A stretch of 28,869 nt of DNA from an uncultured Azospirillum sp. (GTDB taxonomy: Bacteria; Pseudomonadota; Alphaproteobacteria; RF32; CAG-239), in assembly GCA_902489675.1 (NCBI GenBank), contig CABUAP010000002.1, forward strand, positions 1 to 28,869, read 5' to 3'. Position 1 is the first letter of the stretch. Each line of letters opens with the position of its first letter. Below the pieces are notes generated by a model. That model made no database searches. It was not told the DNA's origin and worked only from the letters and a program-made list of their open reading frames with translations. Made by a program: the position numbers and the translations under genes. Shown here in pieces: positions 1 to 7,975 of the stretch.

Positions 1-1442
1 TAATCTTCACCATAACTATTTTTATCATCCCGCGAACTATAATAAAATTCAACTTCAATATCACTCAAATCCGTATTCAACAACCAACATTGTCCTTGAA
101 CCCGCATATGGTCAATCTTCAATTTAGGACGCCTAGAACTACGTCTTTCTTCATCTTCACCACAAGAAGAATAGCGTGAGGAATCAATATCATACAAAGC
201 GGCAATTCCATTTACAGAAGCATAGTTTTTCTTATTGCCGATAGTATCCCAACCATGTGCTCTATTTTCCGTTTTTAATGGCACGACAAGCTCAGTATCG
301 CTAATCAAATAAAGATGATTTCTACCATTCGAATCAGTACTGTAGAATACTTGCTGACCGGTAGAATCAACCAAAGAATCGTCTTTAGACAAATATCCTT
401 GAGAATATGCCGCTCTCACCTGCTGTTCACAAGTAAGCTTACAGCGATAATAACCGAGATAGTTACTGGTACTGCCACCACCATTATAACTACCACGATT
501 ACAAGGAATTACCGTTCCCTGCACACCGTCTTTGGTACAAGTAGAAGGCAGTTTCTTTGAATATTCCGTCATATCCCATTTAGCACAATAATTTGCCGCG
601 CTCCAACGACACTTATAAAAACCATACGCATATGGGCAAGCTTCTGTAGAATCCTCGCATTCAATAGGATAACGCGCCTTATCTTTTTCTGTACTATTAG
701 TATCATAATAACAGGTCTGCTTATCACAATCTTTAAAATAACCGGCATTTTCACACTCATCTTCCGGCGACTTACAAGAGCTGTACAAAATCAAACCACC
801 CTGCTGACAGCTTTTTGCTCCCGCTGCACCACCATAAGTACAGGTTCGATAGTTACTTGGACACTGACAACTGACGCGAATATTGCCATCACTATCACGG
901 CAGCTTTCGATCTGTGTCATATCAGCAGGACAATTACGTTCATACGGAAAATAGTTAACATCACAAACGCATTTATTGTAATAAACCGTGTCGGTGGTAC
1001 TCATAATACATACCCCGCCGCCCGGTTGACATTTGTTAGCCGAACTATTCCACCCATCCGGGGTTTTATATTCGCTGTTGCACTGGCATTTGTATAGACT
1101 GCCGCACTTATCAACCACCGTTTTGCCCTCGGCATTTTGCGTCTTGATCGTTTCAAGCGGGAAGACACAGGCCTGATAGGCATATTCCGAGCCGCAGCAT
1201 TTGACATATCTAGCATCATAAGGGCAAGTTCCGCCCGGGTTCATACACGAAGAAGCCAGAGAAGTATATCCTTCCTGTTTACAAAGATCCTCAGTCGGCA
1301 TCGGTTTGATTTCTCCAAATTCTCCGCCGGCACCGCAATCGGGATCGCCGACAAAGCAGACCTTGGCCGAAACCTGAGTACAAAAAAGCGCACCGCAAAA
1401 GAATGCAGCGAGCACAAATATCCATGAATTGCGTGTTTTCAT
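1..1442 (-). CDS. secreted cysteine-rich protein, C-terminus outside window
   Basis: An open frame runs without a stop from an ATG at 1442 to the left edge (480 codons visible). The ATG follows a good ribosome binding site (AAGGGGAAG, about 4 bases upstream). Residues 1-26 form a signal peptide: a short basic start, a hydrophobic core, then a probable cleavage site at VSA/KVC. The mature part has Cys pairs throughout and a recurring C-x-C-x-x-x-Y motif (KCQCNSEY, KCVCDVNY, SCQCPSNY), separated by blocks such as CPYDARY and CPYAYGFYKC. The last visible ~130 residues have fewer Cys and look like a different, more polar domain. I recognise no named family. The Cys pattern suggests a disulfide-bonded periplasmic or surface protein; that is inference. 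Bases 1-900 look AT-richer than 1000-1440, so the two halves may have different histories. Confidence 0.8.
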   Translation of the reverse strand, partial: MKTRNSWIFVLAAFFCGALFCTQVSAKVCFVGDPDCGAGGEFGEIKPMPTEDLCKQEGYTSLASSCMNPGGTCPYDARYVKCCGSEYAYQACVFPLETIKTQNAEGKTVVDKCGSLYKCQCNSEYKTPDGWNSSANKCQPGGGVCIMSTTDTVYYNKCVCDVNYFPYERNCPADMTQIESCRDSDGNIRVSCQCPSNYRTCTYGGAAGAKSCQQGGLILYSSCKSPEDECENAGYFKDCDKQTCYYDTNSTEKDKARYPIECEDSTEACPYAYGFYKCRWSAANYCAKWDMTEYSKKLPSTCTKDGVQGTVIPCNRGSYNGGGSTSNYLGYYRCKLTCEQQVRAAYSQGYLSKDDSLVDSTGQQVFYSTDSNGRNHLYLISDTELVVPLKTENRAHGWDTIGNKKNYASVNGIAALYDIDSSRYSSCGEDEERRSSRRPKLKIDHMRVQGQCWLLNTDLSDIEVEFYYSSRDDKNSYGED

Positions 1443-1526
1443 AGCTCTTCCCCTTAAAAAGCTGTTTACACTTATGTCAAGTATAAATAATAAAACCCTA
1501 AGCTCTCCGCCCCTTTCGCGGTGCTC

Positions 1527-1555
1527 GTTATCAGATAACCCCCTGATAACTTTTT
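1527..1555 (+). terminator. perfect 8-bp hairpin plus T-run, orientation odd
   Basis: GTTATCAG (1527-1534) and CTGATAAC (1543-1550) form a perfect inverted repeat with an 8-base loop, followed by TTTTT on the plus strand. This looks like a terminator, but no plus-strand gene lies upstream; both flanking genes are on the minus strand. It could end antisense transcription, or be a protein-binding palindrome ahead of the cysteine-rich gene. The rest of the 1443-1596 gap holds only weak promoter-like matches on the minus strand (for example TATACT about 50 bases upstream of the ATG). Confidence 0.4.
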
Positions 1556-1596
1556 AAAGTTTAGCACAGCATTTTTTATTATGCAAGCACTTTTGT

Positions 1597-2313
1597 CTAA
1601 TCTTTTTTGATCGGCATTCCGAATTTTTTATAAAACTCTTTTCTCTCTTTCCGGCTCATCGACCACAAACCGCCGCGACCACAGACCGGCTGCAGCGGAA
1701 ATAACGTTTTAAAATCAAAATCACGATGAAAAAATAACGAAGTGCATTTAGTATAGCAATTCATCGGGCAAAAACCATAAAAGTCAACCTGCAGCAGACC
1801 GGCCGCCTTCAACCCGGCAATCGCCCGTTTGTAATCTTGGCTGGTATTAACGCGGTCACTGTCATCCAAAATTATCAGACCGCCCGGCATCAAAGCTTTC
1901 ACCGCCGCAGCGGCGCATTCTGCCCGGTGCTTACCGTCAACCGCGATAACGTCATAACCACAGCCGTCCTCAAAAACGGCATTTTCATAGGCTTTCCCCT
2001 CAGCACGCAGCCGGATTTCAAGATTTGGACGCTCAAATTCTTTGCTCCACTTGGCAAACCACGTTTCATTATCTTCGATCCCGACAACTGCCGCCGCCCG
2101 ATCCGCCCAAAACAAAGAAGAAGCGCCGCAGCCATACTCAAAAATTCGTTTATCATGATAATCAAATTGTTCCAGATATTCTATTGCCGGATAGGTATAC
2201 CATGGCAGCGGCCGGCCTTCGGCATCTTCACAAAGGCCTTGTTCAATACTGCGTTCAATTCCAAATTTTTGCCGCCAAATTTGAATAAATTCGGCAAAAC
2301 GGCTGCCGGTCAT
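1597..2313 (-). CDS. class I SAM-dependent methyltransferase-like protein
   Basis: This 238-residue protein has the class I (Rossmann) methyltransferase pattern. A glycine-rich motif I, IFEYGCGASS, sits near residues 57-66, followed by an acidic end of strand 2 (VGIEDN). A motif like DVIAVDGKHR comes at about residues 120-130 and GGLIILDDSDR at about 144-154. These would bind S-adenosylmethionine. The substrate cannot be told from the sequence. The C-terminal third is rich in Cys and aromatic residues (FCPMNCYTKC). The ATG lies 4 bases after the holA stop, with AGGGA upstream, so it is the last gene of the leuS-lptE-holA transcript. No signal peptide or membrane segment is seen, so it should be cytoplasmic. 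Confidence 0.7.
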   Translation of the reverse strand: MTGSRFAEFIQIWRQKFGIERSIEQGLCEDAEGRPLPWYTYPAIEYLEQFDYHDKRIFEYGCGASSLFWADRAAAVVGIEDNETWFAKWSKEFERPNLEIRLRAEGKAYENAVFEDGCGYDVIAVDGKHRAECAAAAVKALMPGGLIILDDSDRVNTSQDYKRAIAGLKAAGLLQVDFYGFCPMNCYTKCTSLFFHRDFDFKTLFPLQPVCGRGGLWSMSRKERKEFYKKFGMPIKKD

Positions 2314-2317
2314 ATAT

Positions 2318-3377
2318 CTATCCCTGCCGCTTGGCTGCCGCAGACAAGCGCAGCAAAGTCATACTGACAATTTCCGCCGCCGGCATATTGGTTGTTTTAC
2401 AATCTTTTTCCGCTGCAAATGCCATTTCCAGCGCGCGCAGCAGTTTTTCCCGATTCCAATAAGCAAGCTGTCGCTTAAACGCATCCGTGCGATAGAAAAT
2501 CACCCGCGGAATCAGCCGCTGCATCGCCCGATCGACGCCCTCGCCGTTTTCAATTCCGGCCTGACAGGTCAGCAATTTCAGCAAATGATACATCAATCCC
2601 CGCACCACCGCCACCGGTTCATTGCCTTCGTTAATATAACGGGCATAAAAAGACAAAGCTTTGTTTCTGTCCCCGTCAAGCGCGGCATAATAAATATCTT
2701 CCAAACTGGAATCGGAAGCATCGCTGATTATTTTGCCGACAATCTCTGTCGTCACGTTTTTGGCGGTTCCCATATAAGTCGCCAACTTCTCCAGCTCATT
2801 CAGATTCACCATCCGATCACCCGACAGGCGCGAACAGAGCAGCTGCACCGCTGCCGGTTCAAAAGTCATCCCCATATTTTTTAACACGGCGCAGATATCT
2901 TCGTTTTTATCTTCGTAACAGGCAAAGGCCGCCATATCTGTGCTGTCTTCAGCCATTTTGACCAGCGAAGACTTTTTGTTCAGGCTGCCGGCGCCGGATA
3001 AAATCAACAAGTTTCCGGTATCCGGACTTTCATCCAGCATTTTACGGATCGCTTTGCTGAGATCGTTGCCGGCATCGTTAACAATAATCACCCGGCGGCC
3101 GCCGATCTTTGTGATCACATCTCCGGCCTTAAGCCCTGCCGCCGATCAGCGACTGCCCGTTAAATTCGCCGTACAAACGCCCGATGTCCGCAGCCAGATC
3201 GCCGCCGTTCAGTTCCGCCACCCGAAAAGCATCGTTAAGATCGGGACAAACCGACTTAGCCAACCGCTTGACGGTATCGCGCAACAAACCGTCGTTGCTG
3301 CCGTAAACCAGCACGACCCTGATTTTTTCATCCGGTTTTTTGATAAAATTATCAATTTGTACCGATTTAAAAATCAT
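2318..3377 (-). CDS. holA: DNA polymerase III delta subunit, frame broken by a 40-bp insertion
   Basis: HolA is the clamp-loader subunit that opens the beta clamp. The ATG at 3377 overlaps the lptE stop and has GGGGA about 8 bases upstream. The first ~78 codons (MIFKSVQIDNF... to GQSLIGG) read into a TAA at 3129-3131. The rest of the protein (GGRRVIIVNDAGNDL... to AAAKRQG) is in another frame from about 3107 down to 2318. The break is a 40-bp insertion bounded by a perfect 10-bp direct repeat (3098-3107 and 3138-3147). Deleting 40 bp gives 1020 bases, i.e. 339 residues, the usual HolA length, and a typical SLIGGRRVIIV junction. Since holA is normally essential, either this is an artefact, or the protein is made in two parts (GTG at 3118 has a weak GGAG just upstream), or another mechanism joins the frames. 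Confidence 0.8.
3098..3147. repeat. 10-bp direct repeat bounding 40-bp insertion in holA
   Basis: GCCGCCGATC occurs at 3098-3107 and again at 3138-3147 with exactly 40 bp between starts. One copy plus the 30 bp between them is extra relative to an intact holA frame. Read on the minus strand in the frame of the downstream part, the insert encodes SAAGLKAGDVITKIGG, which resembles the carboxylate-loop region of PDZ domains in DegP/HtrA-type proteases. This suggests a short templated copy from another gene joined through microhomology. Confidence 0.75.
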
Positions 3378-3921
3378 TCGGATTTCCCCGGCTGGTGATT
3401 TTGCTGTGAAAATAGGCGCCCAACCGCAAAGCAATGTCATTGGCGATAATTTTGGCCGCATCTTCATCGCCTTTTTTCTGCGCCGTAGTAGTTGAATACG
3501 GATTGGCGAGAATATCATAGCTGACATAGGCAATACTGTCGCCTTTTAAAACCTGTTCGGTACCTTCCGTCATAAAATAGCGGACTTTATAACGCACCAT
3601 CTTGCGGGTTGCCGTAATATCCGATCGCAGAGCCTGGTCAGATATCCTTTTTTGCGCCAAGCTGACAAACAACCGGTATTTCGGATTTTTCGGCGTACCT
3701 TTTGGTGTCAGCAGATCAATCAATTCATTGCGCATAATCTGCCCAAAACGCTGCGATATCGGCTCAATGCTGACCTGCGACATTTCCTGACTGATTGAAG
3801 TATCAAAATCACCGCCGTAATACCACATATTATCATGTTTTTTCTCAACATACAGCGGTTCAAACCCGCAGCCGCACAAAGCCAAAAGCAGCAATAAAAT
3901 ATATTTTTTCCGCAGCAGCAA
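3367..3921 (-). CDS. lptE: LPS-assembly lipoprotein LptE
   Basis: This is a short lipoprotein with a hydrophobic leader and a lipobox ending LCGC/GFEPLY; the GF-x-PLY that follows the lipidated Cys is typical of alphaproteobacterial LptE (LptE/RlpB). LptE plugs the LptD barrel and helps deliver lipopolysaccharide to the outer leaflet of the outer membrane. I chose the TTG at 3921, which has AAGGA six bases upstream; the longer TTG at 3942 sits right at the foot of a hairpin and has no binding site. The gene lies between leuS and holA, and its last bases overlap the holA start. Confidence 0.8.
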   Translation of the reverse strand: MLLRKKYILLLLLALCGCGFEPLYVEKKHDNMWYYGGDFDTSISQEMSQVSIEPISQRFGQIMRNELIDLLTPKGTPKNPKYRLFVSLAQKRISDQALRSDITATRKMVRYKVRYFMTEGTEQVLKGDSIAYVSYDILANPYSTTTAQKKGDEDAAKIIANDIALRLGAYFHSKITSRGNPNDF

Positions 3922-3943
3922 AATCTTATCCTTTCGTTGCAAA

Positions 3944-3965
3944 GAGGGGAACCGAGATTCCCCTC
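3944..3965 (-). other. intercistronic 8-bp hairpin between leuS and lptE
   Basis: GAGGGGAA and TTCCCCTC form a perfect 8-bp stem with a 6-base loop, just after the leuS stop. Only a short T-run follows on the minus strand, so it is more likely a partial terminator or RNA-stability hairpin than a full stop before lptE. Confidence 0.5.
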
Positions 3966-3972
3966 CCTTTAT

Positions 3973-6456
3973 TTAAGCCACAATATTAACAATCCGGTTG
4001 GGAACGACAATAATTTTGCGCACCTCGCGCCCCTCCAGTTGACGAGCGACATTTTCCAGCGCCAAAGCCTTAGCCTCGACCTCGGCCTGCGGCGCATCTT
4101 TTGCCATCTCAATGGTACCGCGCATCTTGCCGCAGATCTGAACGGCAATCGTCACCGTATTTTCTTCCGCCAGCTTGGGATCTCCAACCGGCCAGCTCTC
4201 AGCCACAACCAAACCGTCTTGTCCCATCCGCGCCCACATTTCTTCGGCCAGATGCGGGGCAAACGGCGAAATCAGCTTCAACAGCGTCAAATACAGTTCT
4301 TCAGGCACCTGTTCCAGACCGGACATATAATTCACATAGGTCATCAGCGAGGAAACTGCGGTATTAAAGCGCATCTGATCGATTCGCTCACTGACCTCGA
4401 GAATACATTTGTGCATCGCCCGGAGATCGGCGGCAGAAGCCGCGACCGGCGCCGTCTTTTTCATCAACCCGTAAATTTTATTGACAAAGCGGTACACGCC
4501 CATCAGGCTCTCGTCCGACCACATCGCGACCTGATCAAACGGACCGATGAACATTTCATACATCCGGAAGGTATCTGCGCCATAGGCGTTGACAATATCG
4601 TCCGGATTAATCACATTGCCGCGCGACTTCGACATTTTTTCGCCGTTAGAGGCCAAAATCATACCGTGCGACGTCCGTCTTTTATAGGGTTCTTTGGTCG
4701 GCACCAATCCCAAATCATAAAGGAACTTATGCCAGAAACGAGAGTACAAAAGGTGCAGCGTGGTATGCTCCATACCGCCGTTGTACCAATCGACGTTCAT
4801 CCAATAGTCAAGCGCTTCTTTCGAGGCAAATTCCTTGTCATTGTGCGGATCACAGTAACGCAGAAAATACCATGAAGACCCGGCCCAGTTCGGCATCACG
4901 TCGGTTTCGCGCCGCGCCTTGCCGCCGCATTTCGGACAAGTGGTATTGACCCAGTCAAAAGCCTTGGATAACGGCGATTCGCCCTCGTCGTTCGGATGAT
5001 AGTCCGGTACCTGCGGCAGTTCCAAAGGCAGCTCCGATTCGGGGATCGGCTGCCAGCCGCAATGTTCGCAATAAACCATCGGGATCGGTTCGCCCCAGTA
5101 ACGCTGGCGGGAGAAAACCCAATCGCGCAGCTTGAAGTTGATTTTGCTGCGGCCAAACGCTTTTTCAACCGCATAATCGATCGCTGCCCGCATACCGTCT
5201 TCTTTGTTCATACCGTCTAAGAAACCGGAGTTGATATGCGCCCCGTCTTCCTCCCAGGCTTTCTCGGCAATGTCGCCGCCTTCCAGCACTTGTACGATCG
5301 GCAGCCCAAAAGCCTTGGCAAAATCATAGTCACGCTGGTCATGCGCCGGCACCGCCATAATGGCGCCGGTACCGTAGCCGGTAAGAACATAATCGGAAAT
5401 AAAGACCGGAATCAACTCGCCGTTATACGGGTTTTTCGCTTTGATCCCTTTCAGCTCAACCCCGGTTTTGCTGTCGTCCATCGTGCGTTGCAGTTCCGAC
5501 TTTTTCGCCGTTGCCTCGACATATGCCTTAATTTCATCATTATTTTCAAAACAATCAGCCAACTCGGACACATATTTATGTTCCGGCGCCATTACCATAT
5601 AGGTAACCCCGAACGCAGTATCCGGCCGGGTGGTAAAAACCGTCAGCTTGCGGTCAGCCAGCGGATTTCCCTCTTTGTCGGTCAGCTCAAAATCAAGCTC
5701 CGCGCCTTCCGAACGGCCGATCCAGTTAACCTGCTGCGACTTAACCCGCTCAATAAAATCCAAATCGTTCAAATCTTCGATCAAACGATCGGCATATTTG
5801 GTAATTGCAATCATCCACTGCTCTTTATCCTTACGCACCACTTCCGCACCGCAGCGCTCGCAGCAGCCGTTAACTACTTCCTCGTTAGCCAACCCCACCT
5901 TGCAGGACGGACACCAGTTGATGGCAATCTTATCTTTATAAGCCAAACCTTTTTCAAAAAACTTGATAAACATCCACTGTGTCCATTTATAATATTCCGG
6001 ATCACAAGTGGTCACCGCACGATCCCAGTCAAAACTGAAACCGATCGACTTCAGCTGACGGGTAAAATTCTCAATATTGGCTTTGGTTGAAACTGCCGGA
6101 TGCACCCCGGTTTTGATGGCATAATTTTCCGCCGGCAGCCCGAAAGCATCAAAACCCATCGGATAAAGAACATTATAACCCTGCATCCGTTTTTTGCGCG
6201 CCACCACGTCAAGCGCGGTATAAGAGCGCGGATGCCCGACGTGCAGCCCCGCGCCGGACGGATAAGGAAACTCGACCAGGACATAAAATTTTTCTTTATT
6301 TTTATCAATTTCTACTTTGTAGGCCTTTTCTTCATCCCAAATTTTCTGCCATTTGCTCTCAATCGTATGAAAATTGTATCTTTCTTCCATTGCCCATTCT
6401 TTCTGCCATTCGGCAAAAGACTTGCCGTTATGACGGGCGCTGCGGTCATCGTTCAA
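3973..6456 (-). CDS. leuS: leucyl-tRNA synthetase
   Basis: This protein charges tRNA-Leu. It has the class I signatures: a HIGH-type motif HVGH at residues 72-75 after PYPSGAGL, and KMSKS at about 606-610. The CP1 editing domain shows TTRPDTAFG and GTGAIMAVPAHD, and two CxxC pairs are visible (CPSC and CERC around residues 180-200; CEHC and CPKC later). At 827 residues it is slightly shorter than the E. coli enzyme. The TTG start at 6456 has GGAGAG upstream; an internal ATG (residue 23, MEERYNFHTIESKWQKIW) aligns better with known N-termini but has a poorer binding site, so the start is uncertain. It is the first gene of the minus-strand leuS-lptE-holA-methyltransferase run. Confidence 0.95.
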   Translation of the reverse strand: MNDDRSARHNGKSFAEWQKEWAMEERYNFHTIESKWQKIWDEEKAYKVEIDKNKEKFYVLVEFPYPSGAGLHVGHPRSYTALDVVARKKRMQGYNVLYPMGFDAFGLPAENYAIKTGVHPAVSTKANIENFTRQLKSIGFSFDWDRAVTTCDPEYYKWTQWMFIKFFEKGLAYKDKIAINWCPSCKVGLANEEVVNGCCERCGAEVVRKDKEQWMIAITKYADRLIEDLNDLDFIERVKSQQVNWIGRSEGAELDFELTDKEGNPLADRKLTVFTTRPDTAFGVTYMVMAPEHKYVSELADCFENNDEIKAYVEATAKKSELQRTMDDSKTGVELKGIKAKNPYNGELIPVFISDYVLTGYGTGAIMAVPAHDQRDYDFAKAFGLPIVQVLEGGDIAEKAWEEDGAHINSGFLDGMNKEDGMRAAIDYAVEKAFGRSKINFKLRDWVFSRQRYWGEPIPMVYCEHCGWQPIPESELPLELPQVPDYHPNDEGESPLSKAFDWVNTTCPKCGGKARRETDVMPNWAGSSWYFLRYCDPHNDKEFASKEALDYWMNVDWYNGGMEHTTLHLLYSRFWHKFLYDLGLVPTKEPYKRRTSHGMILASNGEKMSKSRGNVINPDDIVNAYGADTFRMYEMFIGPFDQVAMWSDESLMGVYRFVNKIYGLMKKTAPVAASAADLRAMHKCILEVSERIDQMRFNTAVSSLMTYVNYMSGLEQVPEELYLTLLKLISPFAPHLAEEMWARMGQDGLVVAESWPVGDPKLAEENTVTIAVQICGKMRGTIEMAKDAPQAEVEAKALALENVARQLEGREVRKIIVVPNRIVNIVA

Positions 6457-6558
6457 CTTTTCTCTCCGTATCTATAAAGTTAGTCTGATTTCTTGGTTTT
6501 GTACACAAAGCTATAATATATTTCATAAAAATACAATAGGGTTAAATAATTTTCGCAC

Positions 6559-6587
6559 TTGTATTTAGCGGCACAATTTCCTAAACT
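6559..6587 (+). promoter_or_regulatory. candidate promoter for rsmB
   Basis: TTGTAT (6559-6564) and TAAACT (6582-6587) are spaced by 17 bases in the 172-bp divergent gap between leuS and rsmB. Both boxes are only partial matches. The AT-rich left half of the gap presumably holds the leuS promoter, but no clear pair stands out. Confidence 0.3.
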
Positions 6588-6628
6588 GTCTGCCATCGGA
6601 CAACCATCAGGGCAAAAAGGAAAAAAAC

Positions 6629-7918
6629 GTGGACATTCGAAGCATCGCTTTTGACATTTACCAAAAATCTCTCGATTCGGCCTATGCAGGCAGCGAAGCC
6701 GCCACCGATATGCAAGATCTTTCGCCGCAGGAAACAGCATTTGTCAAACGACTGGTCATGACGGCGCTTCGACGGCAAGAGTTCATCAAAAGCGTGATTC
6801 GCTCATATGCCGCCAAAAAAATCCCCGCCCGTCCCGATACTGCTCATACCGCCATTATCCTCGGCGCCGTCGAAATTCTCTATTTCCGCACGCCGGATTA
6901 TGCAACGGTCAACAGTTATGTGGAATTGGCCAAGAAAAAAGGCAACAAATATGCCGGCGGATTCGTCAACGCCATCCTGCACAAAATCTGCCGCGACCGG
7001 GAACAAATTGCCGCCCGTCCGCCGCTGCCGTTTTTTTCATTGGCTTTTAACGAAATGCTGCGCCGTGATTATTCCAAAAAACAAATTGCGTCAATTGAAA
7101 AAGCGGCGGTACAAGAACCGGCGCTCGACATTACTGTCATTGATGACCCTGAAGGTTGGTGCCAAAAACTCGGCGGCCGGCTAATGGGCAACGGAACAAT
7201 TCGCCTTGACAATGCCGGCAGCGTTGCTGAGTTGCCGGGTTTTAAAGACGGACGTTGGTGGGTGCAGGATTTTTCCGCTTCACTGCCGGTCACAGCGCTC
7301 GGTAATATTGCCGGAAAAACCGTTCTCGATCTTTGTGCCGCACCGGGCGGAAAAACCGCCCAGTTGATCGCCCGAGGCGCCGTTGTCACCGCTCTTGACA
7401 TTTCCGCCGCCCGCCTGCGGACAATGGAAGAAAACCTTGCCCGCCTGCAAATGAAAGCGGAAAAACTTAAAGCCGCTGATGCGATCGACTATCTCCGCGA
7501 CTGCCCGCAATATGATATCGTGCTGTTGGATGCGCCCTGCTCTGCCGACGGCACATTGCGCCGCCATCCGGAAATTGTCCATACCCGCACCGTGGCAGAC
7601 ATCCGCCGCGCGGCCGATTTACAGCAAAAACTGCTCAATGCCGCTGTTCGTGCCGTTGCTCCCGGCGGAATGCTGATGTATGCCGTCTGCTCAATGAGCA
7701 AAGAGGAAGGCGAAAAACAAATTGGAGCTTTTATAAAAACACATCCCGATTTTTCGATTGCACCCGTTTGCCCGGAAGAAATCAATCTGTTTGATCAGGA
7801 TGGCTTCAAACAACTGATCACGCCCGAAGGTTTTATCCGCTGTCTGCCCGATATGCTTGGCGGCATCGACGGCTTTTTTGCCGCTCGATTAAAAAAAGAC
7901 CAAACACATAACTGTTGA
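6629..7918 (+). CDS. rsmB: 16S rRNA m5C methyltransferase, RsmB-like
   Basis: This 429-residue protein has an N-terminal NusB-like RNA-binding helical domain (about residues 1-140) and a C-terminal SAM-dependent RNA cytosine-C5 methyltransferase domain. Motifs seen are DLCAAPGGKT (SAM binding, about 230-240), LDAPCSADGTLRRHPE (motif IV Cys, about 300-310) and YAVCSM (the catalytic-type Cys, about 350). RsmB methylates C967 of 16S rRNA in E. coli. The GTG start at 6629 follows AAAAGGA by 8 bases. Other members of the family (RsmF, Nop2-like) lack the NusB domain, so RsmB is the best call. Confidence 0.88.
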   Translation: MDIRSIAFDIYQKSLDSAYAGSEAATDMQDLSPQETAFVKRLVMTALRRQEFIKSVIRSYAAKKIPARPDTAHTAIILGAVEILYFRTPDYATVNSYVELAKKKGNKYAGGFVNAILHKICRDREQIAARPPLPFFSLAFNEMLRRDYSKKQIASIEKAAVQEPALDITVIDDPEGWCQKLGGRLMGNGTIRLDNAGSVAELPGFKDGRWWVQDFSASLPVTALGNIAGKTVLDLCAAPGGKTAQLIARGAVVTALDISAARLRTMEENLARLQMKAEKLKAADAIDYLRDCPQYDIVLLDAPCSADGTLRRHPEIVHTRTVADIRRAADLQQKLLNAAVRAVAPGGMLMYAVCSMSKEEGEKQIGAFIKTHPDFSIAPVCPEEINLFDQDGFKQLITPEGFIRCLPDMLGGIDGFFAARLKKDQTHNC

Positions 7919-7943
7919 AGAAATAACCGATTCATATTATAAA
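7915..7943 (+). promoter_or_regulatory. candidate promoter for membrane/TPR gene pair
   Basis: TTGAAG (7915-7920) and TATAAA (7938-7943) are separated by 17 bases, placed about 30 bases before the ATG at 7976. The first box overlaps the rsmB stop. Confidence 0.35.
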
Positions 7944-7975
7944 CATAACATCATCAACCCGTAAGGAACACCGCA

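Noticed and set aside
315..1427. Short plus- and minus-strand open frames in the first 1.4 kb
   Set aside because: They are in other frames of the long cysteine-rich gene, which has a signal peptide and good binding site.
3937..4875. Long plus-strand open frame (312 codons) opposite leuS
   Set aside because: It is antisense to a clear leucyl-tRNA synthetase, has no binding site and no family-like sequence.
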